The notes under the pieces were generated by a model. That model made no database searches. It had not been told where the DNA came from and was given only the letters and a program-made list of their open reading frames with translations. 64,000 bases of DNA from an uncultured Actinomycetes bacterium. GTDB taxonomy: Bacteria; Actinomycetota; Actinomycetes; Nanopelagicales; Nanopelagicaceae. The translations under genes and the position numbers were made by a program. The stretch lies in assembly GCA_937876245.1 (NCBI GenBank), contig CALEGP010000038.1, positions 124,001 through 188,000 on the forward strand, in the 5' to 3' direction. Shown here one piece after another: positions 34,651 to 45,106 of this stretch; position 1 is the stretch's first letter; each line of letters begins with the position of its first letter.

Positions 34651-35309
34651 TTTGATATCCGATCTAGTGCGATCAATATTTTAGCCTCAACTACTGGTAA
34701 AACTTCAGCTACAGAAATTTTGCTACCCAACTCTTTCGATATTGAAGTTACTCCTGTATCGGTGAACCCGCAGGCAGAGATGCGATCGAAAGCGGTCATG
34801 TCGGGGTCTACATTTAGAGCAAAGCCGTGCATCGTTACTCCTTTAGCAACACGAATTCCGATTGCTGCGAGTTTACGGTCGCCTTTCTCATCTCTGATCC
34901 AGACGCCACTTCTTTCGCAGTATCTCTCACTTTTCAATCCTATTTCTGCACACGCCTCGATAAGAGCAGATTCAATTTCACGGACAAAGCCAACAACGTC
35001 ATTGGGATTGCTCAACTTAATAATTGGGTAGCCAACTAATTGCCCTTCGCCATGCCAGGTAATTTTTCCACCGCGATCCACATCAATCACCGGAGTACCA
35101 TCGAGCGGCCGTTCGTGTGTTTGGGTACGACGCCCGGCTGTATAAACCGATGGGTGTTCGAGTAGAATTAAAGTGTTCGAACCGCGATTTTCAATGACAT
35201 TGGCCTGAACTTCCCGTTGGTAATCCCAGGCAGCTTGATATTCAACAAGACCCAAATGTTCAACAACTGTAGGGTTTGACTTAACCCGCAGGCTCGAATA
35301 CATAGGCAT
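34647..35309 (-). CDS. lipB: Octanoyltransferase
   Basis: Transfers octanoate from acyl carrier protein to lipoyl domains. Visible are [27 protein letters not shown], Lys147 (RKLAAIG) and the catalytic Cys180 (ISACGF), with HGFALNV between. First gene of a four-gene operon (lipB, lipA, PlsC, DUF4191). The ATG at 35309 follows TACCTT by 6 nt. Confidence 0.96.
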   Translation of the reverse strand: MPMYSSLRVKSNPTVVEHLGLVEYQAAWDYQREVQANVIENRGSNTLILLEHPSVYTAGRRTQTHERPLDGTPVIDVDRGGKITWHGEGQLVGYPIIKLSNPNDVVGFVREIESALIEACAEIGLKSERYCERSGVWIRDEKGDRKLAAIGIRVAKGVTMHGFALNVDPDMTAFDRISACGFTDTGVTSISKELGSKISVAEVLPVVEAKILIALDRISK

Positions 35310-35315
35310 GAGCCT

Positions 35316-35321
35316 AAGGTA
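35316..35321 (-). promoter_or_regulatory. Leaderless -10 element of the lipB operon
   Basis: TACCTT lies exactly 6 nt before the ATG at 35309. It overlaps a plus-strand TAACCT (35320-35325), a possible -10 for the divergent MMPL gene. Confidence 0.65.
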
Positions 35322-35372
35322 ACCTACAGTTCTAGGCGAATTGAGCTCTGACCCAGACCCGAAAGGATGGGC

Positions 35373-37589
35373 ATGTCCACTGAGAAAAGTTCAAAAATCC
35401 GAGGCCGTAAGCCGCTTTGGCTAGCAATAGTTGTCGTCATTGTTTGGCTGTCAATTTCTGGATTCACCGGCCCGCTCTTTGGCAAACTTTCAACGGTTCA
35501 AGAGAACAACAACTCTTCTTTCTTGCCTCCAGATTCTGAAGCAACTCGAGCCGCTGATGCAATAGCCAAATTTTCAGATAGCGCCAATGACCAAATTCCA
35601 GCGCTTGTTTTATTCGCGGGGACAGTTACTCCAGAGAAGATTGTGTCCTCGCAAGCATTTACTCAAAGTTTAGCTGCCAAATCTTTAGTGCATCCCGATG
35701 GAAAATTAATTACAGATAAAAATGGTAATGAGATTTCGATCCCAATCGGTAACTACTTTATTGAGAATGGGGATATCAGAGCATTTCCAGCACCAGATGG
35801 AGAGGCGATTCTGGCAAGTTTTCCCATTAGCGTCCAAATCGCAACAGAGCTGCTTCCCGATGGAAAAGAACCAGCGCTTCTAGGCGTAGTTGATTCAATT
35901 CGATTTTATGCAGGTGAGTATGCAGATGCGAATGGTTTTAAAACTCATACAACAGGTTTTGCTGGCATTCTCGCAGATCTTTTTGGGGCATTTGGAAGTA
36001 TTGACTCTACACTTTTATTGACGACCGGCAGCGTAGTTGCACTTATCCTAATTGTGGTCTATCGCTCTCCGATTCTATGGATTCTGCCTTTAATGTCCGC
36101 TGGATTGGCTTTAACTCTTTCGGGTGGGGTGATCTATATTCTTGCGAAGAACAATTTAATTACCTTGGATGGCCAATCACAAGGGATTCTTTCTGTACTA
36201 GTTCTCGGCGCAGCAACCGATTATGCGCTGCTGTTAATTGCAAGATATCGCGAAGAGCTACATTTGCATGAATCTCGCTTTGATGCGATGAAAATTGCTT
36301 GGCGCGGCGTAGTTGAGCCAATTATTGCCTCAGGAAGCACTGTTACTTTGGGACTTCTAGTTTTACTACTTAGCGAATTGAATAATAATCGAAGTTTGGG
36401 CCCAATTGGAGCGATCGGAATTGTTTGCTCAATGATCACAGTCTTAACACTCCTGCCTGCTCTTTTAGTTATTTTTGGTCGTTGGATATTCTGGCCAAAA
36501 GTAGCGCGCTTTGGCGGTGCCGACGAAAAGCTGACTGGAAGTTGGGCGAAAGTCGCCGCGGCAACCGCAAGAAAACCACGCAAATATTGGATTGGTGCGA
36601 CGGCTATTTTAATTCTATTGGCTGGATTTTCCTCAACGCTAAATGCAACTGGGCTTTCAACTATTGATTCCTTTACGAAACGTACTGATTCTATTATCGG
36701 CCAAGAGGAACTTTTGAAGCATTTTCCAGGCGGACAGGGACAACCTACGCAAATTATTTTGAAGCAAGAGCTAATGCAAGAGGCGGTAGCTACATTAAGA
36801 GCTAATCCTGGAATTGATTCAGTTCTTCCAATGCCAGAGGGACAAATTGTTCAAGGGGCGAGCATGCCACCAGTAAAAGTTGTGAATGGTTATGTAATTA
36901 TAAATGCCACGCTGAAATTTGCTCCAGATTCAGAGGAGGCGATTGCTCTTATTCCAGGAATTAGGGCTGATATGGAGTCAATTGATGCGACGATTTTAGT
37001 TGGTGGGTTTACTTCAGTTAATTACGATGTAAATAAGGCCTCTGAGCGGGATCGCAATTTAATTATTCCGATCGTTTTATTATTGATTGCCATAATCCTA
37101 GGATTTTTGCTACGTTCGATATATGCGGCATTCCTCTTGCTGGGTACTGTTGTTATCTCCTTTATTGCCACGCTAGGGGCATGTGCGATTGTGTTCAATC
37201 ATATTTTTCATTTCAAAGGCGCAGATCCTTCCTTCCCGCTCTTCGCATTTATATTCCTTGTAGCTCTTGGAATTGATTACAATATTTTCTTGATGACTCG
37301 GGTCCGAGAAGAGAGTCAGAAAATGGGAACTCGCGCCGGAATGACTAAAGCTCTGACTGTTACCGGGGGAGTTATTACATCTGCCGGAATTGTTCTAGCC
37401 GCGACATTCGCTGTGCTTGGAATTCTGCCGCTGGTATTTTTGGCAGAACTTGGTTTTGCTGTTGCTTTCGGCGTACTTCTAGACACTATGTTAGTTCGAT
37501 CGATTTTGGTTCCAGCGCTAGTCCATGAAATTGGACCAAAAGTTTGGTGGCCATCGAAGCTACAGCATGATGGCAAGGAATTGCGTTAA
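35373..37589 (+). CDS. MMPL/RND-family membrane transporter
   Basis: 738 residues with two repeats, each one helix, a large extracytoplasmic loop, then five helices, the RND/MMPL fold. Proton-relay and family motifs include [18 protein letters not shown] in the first half and [18 protein letters not shown] in the second. In actinobacteria such proteins export lipids or drugs; the small size and lack of a lipid-synthesis neighbour resemble the YdfJ-type group. The ATG at 35373 is preferred because AAAGGA lies six bases upstream; an ATG two codons earlier is possible. Confidence 0.9.
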   Translation: MSTEKSSKIRGRKPLWLAIVVVIVWLSISGFTGPLFGKLSTVQENNNSSFLPPDSEATRAADAIAKFSDSANDQIPALVLFAGTVTPEKIVSSQAFTQSLAAKSLVHPDGKLITDKNGNEISIPIGNYFIENGDIRAFPAPDGEAILASFPISVQIATELLPDGKEPALLGVVDSIRFYAGEYADANGFKTHTTGFAGILADLFGAFGSIDSTLLLTTGSVVALILIVVYRSPILWILPLMSAGLALTLSGGVIYILAKNNLITLDGQSQGILSVLVLGAATDYALLLIARYREELHLHESRFDAMKIAWRGVVEPIIASGSTVTLGLLVLLLSELNNNRSLGPIGAIGIVCSMITVLTLLPALLVIFGRWIFWPKVARFGGADEKLTGSWAKVAAATARKPRKYWIGATAILILLAGFSSTLNATGLSTIDSFTKRTDSIIGQEELLKHFPGGQGQPTQIILKQELMQEAVATLRANPGIDSVLPMPEGQIVQGASMPPVKVVNGYVIINATLKFAPDSEEAIALIPGIRADMESIDATILVGGFTSVNYDVNKASERDRNLIIPIVLLLIAIILGFLLRSIYAAFLLLGTVVISFIATLGACAIVFNHIFHFKGADPSFPLFAFIFLVALGIDYNIFLMTRVREESQKMGTRAGMTKALTVTGGVITSAGIVLAATFAVLGILPLVFLAELGFAVAFGVLLDTMLVRSILVPALVHEIGPKVWWPSKLQHDGKELR

Positions 37590-37604
37590 GGGAAATTTGT
37601 TTTA

Positions 37605-38510
37605 CTAAAAATCGAAAGCGGTGAGGGCCTGTAGGGCTGTTGTTGGTTGTGGGTAATCAAATATAAACCCATCGTTCAATAGAGCTTCAGGCAATACCCG
37701 CTTTGATCCCAAAATTTCAGTCGCAAATCCACCTAGAGCTAATTTCAGAGCAATACTGGGCGCCGGGAACAGAGCTGGGCGCCGGAGCGCTCTTGCTAGT
37801 GCGGCCGTGAATTCATGATTTGTAGCTGGATTGGGTGAAGTTAAATTCACCGGCCCTGATATTTTTGATTCCATCAGATGGCAGATAGCGCGAATTTCAT
37901 CGTGCAAAGTTATCCAGGACCACCACTGTTTTCCGCTTCCCAATTTACCGCCTAACCCCAATTTGAAAAGTGGAATCATCCGGCCGAGTGCTCCTCCAGT
38001 GGGATCAAGGATCAATCCAGTTCGAAGTTTTACAGTTCTGACATCGCCTGCTAAATCTGCAGCACCTTCCCATTCACGACATACAGCAGCAAGGAAATCA
38101 TCACCTCCGCGGTCAGATTCGTTGACTGCTCGATTTCCAGTCTCGCCATACCAACCAATTGCGCTGGCAGAAATAAAAACGGATGGCTTAATTATGGAAA
38201 CAGCGTTAGCTATTGCTGTTGTTCCAAGTAAACGAGAGTTTAAAATGGTGGAACGGTATTTTTTAGTCCAACGTTTCTCACCGACGCCAGCTCCGGCAAG
38301 GTGAATAACTGCGTCTGTACCTTCGAGGGCGGAAAGATCCACGCTACCTGCGATTGGGTCCCAGGAAATCTCATCCCGAGAAATTGCTGCTCGGCGAACA
38401 AACTTTTGGACCGTGTGTCCTTCAGAACGTAGGTGACCAACCAGGGCTGTGCCTACCAAGCCCGATGCCCCTGTTACCGCAACTCGTTGTGGCGGTAAGC
38501 GGAATGTCAT
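37605..38510 (-). CDS. TIGR01777-family NAD-dependent epimerase
   Basis: Extended SDR-like protein, 301 residues. The cofactor motif is VTGASGLVGTAL; other family marks are VIHLAGAGVGEKRWT, SASAIGWYG and the C-terminal DUF1731-like end (LGSKRVLPEAL). The physiological substrate of this family is not established. Three bases after the sucB stop and therefore in the lpd-sucB operon; this linkage is common in actinobacteria. Confidence 0.9.
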   Translation of the reverse strand: MTFRLPPQRVAVTGASGLVGTALVGHLRSEGHTVQKFVRRAAISRDEISWDPIAGSVDLSALEGTDAVIHLAGAGVGEKRWTKKYRSTILNSRLLGTTAIANAVSIIKPSVFISASAIGWYGETGNRAVNESDRGGDDFLAAVCREWEGAADLAGDVRTVKLRTGLILDPTGGALGRMIPLFKLGLGGKLGSGKQWWSWITLHDEIRAICHLMESKISGPVNLTSPNPATNHEFTAALARALRRPALFPAPSIALKLALGGFATEILGSKRVLPEALLNDGFIFDYPQPTTALQALTAFDF

Positions 38511-38512
38511 TT

Positions 38513-40150
38513 TTAGGAAAGACCTAAATCAGATTCAAAGCGACCGCCTTCTAAGCGATTTTTAAGTGTTACTAAGAAGCGAGCGGCCTCTGCCCCATCC
38601 ACAATTCGATGATCGTAAGAGAGCGCCAGATAAACCATGGAACGAACTGCGATCGTCTCGCCACCATCGGTTCCCTTCATGACTACTGGACGCTTCACAA
38701 CAGCACCAAGGCCAAGTATTGCAACTTGTGGCTGATTAATAATTGGGGTGTCAAAAAGTGCACCGCGACTTCCAGTATTTGTAATTGTGAATGTGCCACC
38801 ACCCAATTCGTCGGGGGAGATCTTATTATTACGAGTTCTAGCTGCAACATCCGCAATTTTCCGCGCCACGCCACCCATATTTAAATCGCCTGCATCACGA
38901 ATCACTGGAACGAGAAGTCCGCGCTCAGTGTCAACGGCAATACCTAGGTGTTCAGCGCCGTGATAGGTAATTTGATCTCCAGAAACTGAAGAATTCAAAA
39001 CAGGATGTTGTTTTAACGCCTCACATACAGCGACAGCAAAGAATGGTAAGAATGAAAGTTTGGTTCCTTCACGAGCCTCAAAAGTCTCCTTCGCGCGGGT
39101 GCGAAGTCGAGCTACTGCTGTGACATCCACTTCTACAACTGTCGTGAGTTGGGCGCTTACTTGTAGGGATTCCAACATACGCGCCGCGATAACTTTGCGA
39201 AGTCGCGACATGGTAACCGTTGTGCCTCGAAGTGGAGAGACCGAGATTGGGACAGTAAGTACTTTTGTAGCATCAGAATTAGTTTGTGCGGCCGTCACCT
39301 CAGATACTGGTGCACTCTTTGGTGCGGCAGCTAAGACATCTTCCTTGCGGATTCGGCCACCTATTCCCGTGCCTTTAACTTTCGAGAGATCTACCCCGTT
39401 TTCTGATGCATATTTTCTAACAATGGGAGTTACGTAGGCGTCAATATTCTGGTGGGCAGCAACAGGGGCAGCAACAGGGGCAGCAACAGGGGCAGCAACA
39501 GGGGCAGCAACAGGGGCAGCAACAGGGGCACCGGCACTACCAATCATCGCTAATCGGGCTCCAACTGGAACGGTTGCATCGATTTCAACATCAATTGAGA
39601 GAAGAGTTCCGGATGCAGGTGATGGAATTTCGGTATCCACTTTGTCGGTCGAAACCTCAAGTAGCGCCTCATCAACAGTTATCTCCTCGCCAACTTTTTT
39701 CAGCCAACGAGTGACAGTGCCTTCAGTTACCGATTCACCTAGAGCAGGCATAGTCACGATCGTACCTGAAGCAGATTCGACAGCAACTGGAGTAAGCGCA
39801 GCAACAGATTCGACAGCAACTGGGATAACGGGAGCGGCAGGAGTTGGCGTTGGAACAACGGCAGCCACAACTGGAACAACTGGTGCAATAGTCGGTGGTG
39901 TTTGGCCAGGTGCGCCCTCCGCAATTACAGCTAGTTCAGCGCCAACCTCAACGGTTTGATCAATGCCCACAACTATTTTCTGAAGGACTCCGGCGACCGG
40001 TGACGGAATTTCGGTATCCACTTTGTCGGTGGAAACTTCTAGGAGCGGCTCGTCAACTGCGATGACATCGCCCTCATTTTTCAGCCAACGGGTCACGGTT
40101 CCTTCTGTGACAGATTCGCCAAGCGCTGGCATAGTTAAAGAAAAGGTCAT
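38513..40150 (-). CDS. sucB: Dihydrolipoyllysine succinyltransferase (2-oxoglutarate dehydrogenase E2)
   Basis: Core of a 2-oxoacid dehydrogenase complex. Two lipoyl domains carry Lys43 and Lys170 (both in [10 protein letters not shown]), followed by a Pro/Ala linker with six APVA repeats (208-232), an E3-binding domain at 235-272 and the catalytic domain ending in [10 protein letters not shown]. The actinobacterial E2 gives succinyltransferase, although pyruvate activity cannot be excluded. GGGAG precedes the ATG. Follows lpd by 12 bases. Its lipoate comes from LipB/LipA just downstream. Confidence 0.94.
   Translation of the reverse strand: MTFSLTMPALGESVTEGTVTRWLKNEGDVIAVDEPLLEVSTDKVDTEIPSPVAGVLQKIVVGIDQTVEVGAELAVIAEGAPGQTPPTIAPVVPVVAAVVPTPTPAAPVIPVAVESVAALTPVAVESASGTIVTMPALGESVTEGTVTRWLKKVGEEITVDEALLEVSTDKVDTEIPSPASGTLLSIDVEIDATVPVGARLAMIGSAGAPVAAPVAAPVAAPVAAPVAAPVAAHQNIDAYVTPIVRKYASENGVDLSKVKGTGIGGRIRKEDVLAAAPKSAPVSEVTAAQTNSDATKVLTVPISVSPLRGTTVTMSRLRKVIAARMLESLQVSAQLTTVVEVDVTAVARLRTRAKETFEAREGTKLSFLPFFAVAVCEALKQHPVLNSSVSGDQITYHGAEHLGIAVDTERGLLVPVIRDAGDLNMGGVARKIADVAARTRNNKISPDELGGGTFTITNTGSRGALFDTPIINQPQVAILGLGAVVKRPVVMKGTDGGETIAVRSMVYLALSYDHRIVDGAEAARFLVTLKNRLEGGRFESDLGLS
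39454..39531. repeat. 12-bp tandem repeat in sucB
   Basis: The unit GCAGCAACAGGG is repeated six times in perfect register and encodes the APVA linker repeats. The identical DNA copies suggest recent expansion and probable length variation between strains. Confidence 0.9.
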
Positions 40151-40162
40151 TTTTTTCTCCCG

Positions 40163-41530
40163 TTACCCGTGTGAATGTAGTGGTTTACCAGCAAGAGCTA
40201 AATGCGCTTCACCAACAGCTTCAGAAAGCGTCGGATGAGCATGGATCAATGCAGCAACATCAGATGCTTCTGCTTCCCAATTAAATATCAATTGTGCTTC
40301 CGCCAGCAATTCGCCGACACGTGCACCCACCATGTGAATTCCAATCACCGGACCATTTTTTTCGGAAACCAATTTAACTGCACCGGCAGTTTTTAAAATT
40401 TGTGCCTTGCCATTGCCAGCTAAATCATAATTTAATTCCACAATATCCAAGCCGCGCTCTTTTGCTTGCGCCGAAGTTAGACCCACGGAAGCTACTTCAG
40501 GTTCGGAATATGTTACCCGGGGGACGCCATCATAATTAATCGGACGGGGGTTTAATCCGGCAATTTCTTCGGCAACCAAGATCCCTTCAGCAAAGCCAAC
40601 ATGCGCAAGTTGCAAGGTAGGAATAAGATCGCCAACCGCCCAAATACCTTTCACATTCGTGCGACATTTATCGTCAACTAGGACATAGCCACGATCCATC
40701 ACAAGCCCAGACTCTTCATATCCTAGATTCGCCGAAACAGGTCCGCGGCCCACCGCGACCAACAAAATATCTGCGGTGAAGGTTTTCCCATCTTCTAGGG
40801 TGACGCTCACGCCATCTGCGCTGTTGGTTGCGGACTTGAACCTTGTCCCAAGTTCAAAATCTATTCCTCGTTTGCGAAAGGCACGTTCTAACTGCTTACT
40901 TGAAGATTCATCTTCTAGGGCAACTAAGTGAGGCAAAGCTTCAATAATTCTTACTTCGGCGCCGAAGGATTTCCAAACCGATGCGAATTCACATCCGATT
41001 ACTCCACCACCAAGAACCATAACGCTCTTTGGGAGGTAATCCATGGCAATAGCATGCTCACTAGTAATTATTTGAACGCCATCAATTTCTAGACCGGGCA
41101 GAGACTTGGGATAAGAGCCAGTTGCCAGAACGATATTTTTGCCAGAATACTTTACGCCGTTGACTTCAACTTCATTTATCGAAGTTAGGCGACCATGGCC
41201 CTCGATGTAAGTAATATTTCGAGATTTCACTAATCCCTGGAGGCCTTTATGTAACTTCGAAACCACGCCATCCTTGTAAGCATTCACTGCCAACATATCA
41301 ATACCGATGAATTGAGTATTAACGCCAAAATCAGATGAGTGACGCGAATTGTCAGCCACTTCACCAGCATGCAGCAAAGCTTTGGTTGGAATGCACCCGC
41401 GATGTAGGCACGTGCCTCCGAGTTTATTCTCCTCGACTAAGGCAACAGATAAACCAAGTTGCGATGCACGCAGGGCGCAGGCGTAACCGCCGCTGCCTCC
41501 ACCCAGAATTACAACATCAAATTGCGACAC
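40163..41530 (-). CDS. lpd: Dihydrolipoyl dehydrogenase
   Basis: FAD enzyme that reoxidises dihydrolipoamide in 2-oxoacid dehydrogenase and glycine cleavage complexes. Seen: FAD motif VILGGGSGGYACALRA, redox pair Cys41/Cys46 in GGTCLHRGCIPTK, NAD motif VLGGGVIGCEFA and the C-terminal HAHPTLSEA with the active His-Glu. GTG at 41530 is chosen for its AAAGG ribosome site and the typical SQFDVVI start; upstream codons add 21 residues unlike the family. Length 455. It heads the operon with sucB; tandem 10-bp repeats lie upstream. Confidence 0.95.
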   Translation of the reverse strand: MSQFDVVILGGGSGGYACALRASQLGLSVALVEENKLGGTCLHRGCIPTKALLHAGEVADNSRHSSDFGVNTQFIGIDMLAVNAYKDGVVSKLHKGLQGLVKSRNITYIEGHGRLTSINEVEVNGVKYSGKNIVLATGSYPKSLPGLEIDGVQIITSEHAIAMDYLPKSVMVLGGGVIGCEFASVWKSFGAEVRIIEALPHLVALEDESSSKQLERAFRKRGIDFELGTRFKSATNSADGVSVTLEDGKTFTADILLVAVGRGPVSANLGYEESGLVMDRGYVLVDDKCRTNVKGIWAVGDLIPTLQLAHVGFAEGILVAEEIAGLNPRPINYDGVPRVTYSEPEVASVGLTSAQAKERGLDIVELNYDLAGNGKAQILKTAGAVKLVSEKNGPVIGIHMVGARVGELLAEAQLIFNWEAEASDVAALIHAHPTLSEAVGEAHLALAGKPLHSHG

Positions 41531-41555
41531 AGAGCGCCTTTCTTGTAACCGGTAT

Positions 41556-41584
41556 GAACCTTGCTGAACCTTGCTGAACCTTAA
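41556..41584. repeat. Tandem 10-bp repeat upstream of lpd
   Basis: TGAACCTTGC is repeated twice followed by TGAACCTTA, one copy per DNA turn, ending about 25 bp upstream of the lpd start. It could present three half-sites on one face of the helix. Confidence 0.7.
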
Positions 41585-41645
41585 TCTTGCCACGAAAACT
41601 CGCTGAGCCTAATTCGAAACAGGGCCCAATTTAAGCTCTAAGCCT

Positions 41646-43139
41646 TTATCTACTAGGAGGTTGTGACGAAGCCGACTCAATTAGGGTCAGAAGCGAGCGA
41701 AGTGCGATCCCTGTTCCGCCTACGGGCGTATAGCCATGTGCAGTGGATTCATTGTATGAGGGGCCGGCGATATCCAAATGTAGCCAAGGAAGGTCTGGAT
41801 CTATGAATTCCTTCAGAAAAAGCCCAGCAACCAACATGCCGCCCATTCGATCACCAATATTTGCCAGATCGGCGACAGGTGAGTCTAGAGAAGCGCGCAA
41901 TTCATCGGGTAGAGGCATTGGCCAGAAAGATTCGCCAGCTTTTATCGCCGCGGCAAGGAATTGATTTGAGAAGGCCAAATCGTTAGTCATAACCGCGCTT
42001 GTCCGAGTTCCAAGTGCTACCACTTGGGCCCCGGTAAGGGTTGCAACGTCGATGATGCCATCTAACCCGCCAGCTTTTGTGGCAAACTCCTGCGCTCGCA
42101 CTAGTGCATCGGCCAAAACCAATCTACCTTCTGCATCTGGATTCAAAACTTCAACACTTTTGCCGCCGTAGATACTTATTATATCTCCGGGACGCGTTGC
42201 ATTTTCGCTCACCATGTTTTCTGCAAGTGGCGCCCATGCATCAACTGCAATTGGCAACTTTAATTCTGCAATTGCAAAAATTGTGGCAATTACGGCGGCG
42301 GCACCGCTCATATCACTTTTCATCGCCTCCATACCGTTGGCGCCCTTGAGTGCAAGCCCGCCGGTATCAAAAGTAATTCCCTTACCAACAAATGCGTAGC
42401 GTTTTTTTGCCTTGTGAGGGAGATAAGAAATGCGCAGAAGTCTAGGCGGATTAACTGAACCTTGGCCTACGCTAATAATTCCGCCAAAGCCTTGAGCTCT
42501 CAAGGTTGATTCATTTAGTATCTCAACTTTTAAACCCAAAGGAGTAGCAATCTTTTTCATTCTTGCACAAAAAGAATCCGGAGTTAAATGGCTGGGAGGA
42601 GTATTGATTAGGTCTCGAACAGTCGCGGTGTGACGGGCAATTATTTCTGCGCGAACTAAGGCACGTTTAACTGCCGAGTCAGAAGGTGACTTGGTAAAAA
42701 TAATAATTTGACCAAGAGGTTCCCTAAAATCTGGTTTCGTACTGCTTCTAAATTCATTGAAAGCATAAGCACCAAGCGCCCCACCCTCTGCTACAGCTGC
42801 AATTTCGCTCACTGAGGTGGCAGGTAAAGCAAATGTGGCACTGGACTGTCCGGCCAGTGCTCGTGAAGCGGCTCCTGCAGCACGACGCAGTGTCTCAGCT
42901 TCGTAGCTCTTCTGTGTTTGACCAAGGCCCGTAAAGTAAATTGTTTTCGGTGTTGAAAAGGGCACCTTTATGATTTCGTCAATCTTTCCAGTCGCACCCA
43001 AATTTCTAAGGATTTCGAGTAACGATTTCTTATCTATTTCAGCAGAACCCGATTCGATTTTTAACTTGCCCTTGGCCGTCGAGAGGCCAATAACAGCGTA
43101 CGGAGTCGTGATTGTGGATGTTAACTTCAACGCTTTCAT
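41646..43139 (-). CDS. pepA: Leucyl aminopeptidase (M17)
   Basis: Cytosolic zinc/manganese aminopeptidase that recycles peptides. The M17 signature NPDAEGRLVLADAL is present, with the metal ligands in VGKGITFDTGGLALKG and MKSDMSGAAAV. Length 497 is typical. A strong ribosome site GGAGG lies five bases before the ATG. The gene is separate from lpd (115-bp gap) and divergent from gcvT. Confidence 0.95.
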   Translation of the reverse strand: MKALKLTSTITTPYAVIGLSTAKGKLKIESGSAEIDKKSLLEILRNLGATGKIDEIIKVPFSTPKTIYFTGLGQTQKSYEAETLRRAAGAASRALAGQSSATFALPATSVSEIAAVAEGGALGAYAFNEFRSSTKPDFREPLGQIIIFTKSPSDSAVKRALVRAEIIARHTATVRDLINTPPSHLTPDSFCARMKKIATPLGLKVEILNESTLRAQGFGGIISVGQGSVNPPRLLRISYLPHKAKKRYAFVGKGITFDTGGLALKGANGMEAMKSDMSGAAAVIATIFAIAELKLPIAVDAWAPLAENMVSENATRPGDIISIYGGKSVEVLNPDAEGRLVLADALVRAQEFATKAGGLDGIIDVATLTGAQVVALGTRTSAVMTNDLAFSNQFLAAAIKAGESFWPMPLPDELRASLDSPVADLANIGDRMGGMLVAGLFLKEFIDPDLPWLHLDIAGPSYNESTAHGYTPVGGTGIALRSLLTLIESASSQPPSR

Positions 43140-43196
43140 GAAACCTCCGAAATAATTTAGGAGAAGAGTAGCGAACTATTATTGATTACCGAATAA

Positions 43197-44351
43197 ATGG
43201 CGAAAGATTATGCAACTTCCGATAAGTTTAGCGTTATGAAATCTCCGTTATACGACTGGCATCGTGCAGTATCTGCAAAAATGGCAGATTTTGGGGGCTG
43301 GGAAATGCCCATCGAATACCCGAAAGGAGTGAACGGATTTAGTGGTGGAACTTTGTCAGAACATTACGCGGTACGCGAGCGAGTGGGAATTTTTGATGTT
43401 TCGCACTTGGGGAAAATAAGCGTTTCAGGTGCGGGTGCCAAGGATTTTGTAAATACTATGGTTACAAATGATCTAGCCAAAATTGCAGCGGGGAGCGCTC
43501 AATATAATTTATTTTGTAACCACGATGGCGGTGTGATTGACGATTTAATCATCTATGAGTTTTCAGAGGATAAAATATTTATTATTCCCAATGCGGCAAA
43601 TTGTGAGCAAGTCTTTTTGGACTTGGCGGGCAAGGCGCCTAGCCAAATTGTCGTAAAGAATATTCACCAAGATTATGCGGTCTTTGCAATTCAGGGTCCT
43701 GATTCCAGAAGAGTCATTGCGAAACTAGGTTTGGAGCTTGATCTTGGCTATATGGAATTCACGAAGATTGCACTACCTAGTTTTCCAGAATTTGGAGAAA
43801 TAATTATTTGTCGGACCGGTTACACCGGAGAGTTCGGGTATGAACTGCTTCCAGAATGGGATAGCGCAGAAAAGCTTTGGCAAGTTCTAGTAAATGAGAT
43901 TTCTGAGTTCGACGGTCGTGTTTGTGGGCTCGGTGCACGTGATACGTTGCGAACCGAAATGGGTTATCCGCTCCATGGCCATGAGTTGTCATTAGAAATT
44001 TCACCGGTACAGGCAAGTGTCAATTGGGCTGTGGTTTACGAGAAAGACGATTTTGTCGGCAAGAGGGCGCTCGAAAAAGAAAAACAAGTAGGCCCAAAAC
44101 AGATATCACGGGCGCTTAAATGCGAGGATCGAGGGATTCCGAGAGCTGGCATGAAGGTCCTAAACCTTGAGGGTGAAGTTATTGGTCAAGTTACAAGTGG
44201 AACTTTCTCGCCGACCTTGAAAGTTGGAATAGCCCTTGCATTACTCAAACCCGAATACAAGGTGAGCGGCAAAGTGCAAATCGATGTTAGGGGGCGTTTA
44301 AGCAACGCAACCATTGTGAAGGCGCCATTCATCCCATCACGAGTTCGCTAG
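43197..44351 (+). CDS. gcvT: Aminomethyltransferase (glycine cleavage T protein)
   Basis: Tetrahydrofolate-dependent transfer in glycine cleavage, releasing ammonia and methylene-THF. The N-terminal PLYDWH, DFGGWEMPIEY and FDVSHLGKISVSG and the middle CRTGYTGEFGYEL with LGARDTLRTEMG are diagnostic and separate it from YgfZ-type relatives. Length 384. A TATTAT hexamer lies 14 nt upstream of the ATG, giving at most a very short leader; no Shine-Dalgarno sequence. The gcvH and gcvP partners are not in the window. Its stop is nested with btuD (CTAG). Confidence 0.93.
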   Translation: MAKDYATSDKFSVMKSPLYDWHRAVSAKMADFGGWEMPIEYPKGVNGFSGGTLSEHYAVRERVGIFDVSHLGKISVSGAGAKDFVNTMVTNDLAKIAAGSAQYNLFCNHDGGVIDDLIIYEFSEDKIFIIPNAANCEQVFLDLAGKAPSQIVVKNIHQDYAVFAIQGPDSRRVIAKLGLELDLGYMEFTKIALPSFPEFGEIIICRTGYTGEFGYELLPEWDSAEKLWQVLVNEISEFDGRVCGLGARDTLRTEMGYPLHGHELSLEISPVQASVNWAVVYEKDDFVGKRALEKEKQVGPKQISRALKCEDRGIPRAGMKVLNLEGEVIGQVTSGTFSPTLKVGIALALLKPEYKVSGKVQIDVRGRLSNATIVKAPFIPSRVR

Positions 44352-45106
44352 TTAATCAAATCTTTCTTTGCCACGATGACTGGCCTGCCTGATTCTAAAG
44401 TGAAGACATTAATTCGATTCTCGAAAGCTGTCTTTAGCTCTTCAGAATGAATAACAAAATCTGAAGTGCCATTGAGAAGTACGCGACCCTCCTTCATCAC
44501 GATCAATTTTTCAGCGTACATAGCCGCAAGAGTAATGTCATGCATGGTTGAAATAATTGTTACACCACGCTCTTTCAATAACTCAATATTGTTTAGGACC
44601 GCTATTTGGTGATGAAGATCCAATGCACTTGTCGGCTCATCAAGAAGAATTAAAGTTGGCTCTTGAACAAGCGCCCTAGCAATAAGTGCGCGCTGGGTTT
44701 CACCACCGGATAAATGGGAGACAAACTGGTTTTGCATTCCGAATAGCCCCGTAAGTTTTAGTACTTCGGCAACCATATTTCTACTCTTTTTACTTTCGTT
44801 TCCCCATCCGTCGCGCTTAGAGCGGCCCAACATGACATATTCGGCAACACGCATCCCGATGGGAATTTGCGGCTGTTGCGGAACAAAAGCCACATTTCTC
44901 CCGTGGTTTTTAAATACTTCAACAGAGCCATCCGTGATTGATCCAGAGTAGGCGAGCGAACCGAGAAGAGCTTTTAAGAACGTAGTTTTTCCAGCGCCAT
45001 TTGGTCCAACAAGGCATGTCCATTTTGCATCCTCGATCTCAACGTTAATTTCCTTTAGAATATCTCGGTCACCAAGTCGAACGCCTAGATCTTGAACTCT
45101 TATCAC
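44348..45106 (-). CDS. btuD: Cobalamin-type ABC transporter ATPase
   Basis: Nucleotide-binding subunit of an iron-siderophore/vitamin B12-family importer, 252 residues. Walker A GPNGAGKTT, Q-loop VPQQPQ, signature LSGGETQRALIARAL and Walker B LILLDEPTSALD are all visible. GTG start overlaps the permease stop (GTGA). The riboswitch in front of the operon points to cobalamin or a corrinoid rather than a siderophore. Confidence 0.92.
   Translation of the reverse strand: MIRVQDLGVRLGDRDILKEINVEIEDAKWTCLVGPNGAGKTTFLKALLGSLAYSGSITDGSVEVFKNHGRNVAFVPQQPQIPIGMRVAEYVMLGRSKRDGWGNESKKSRNMVAEVLKLTGLFGMQNQFVSHLSGGETQRALIARALVQEPTLILLDEPTSALDLHHQIAVLNNIELLKERGVTIISTMHDITLAAMYAEKLIVMKEGRVLLNGTSDFVIHSEELKTAFENRINVFTLESGRPVIVAKKDLIN

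Noticed and set aside
39454..39531. Short regular repeats resembling a CRISPR array
   Set aside because: The 12-bp units are contiguous without spacers and encode the APVA linker of SucB in frame.
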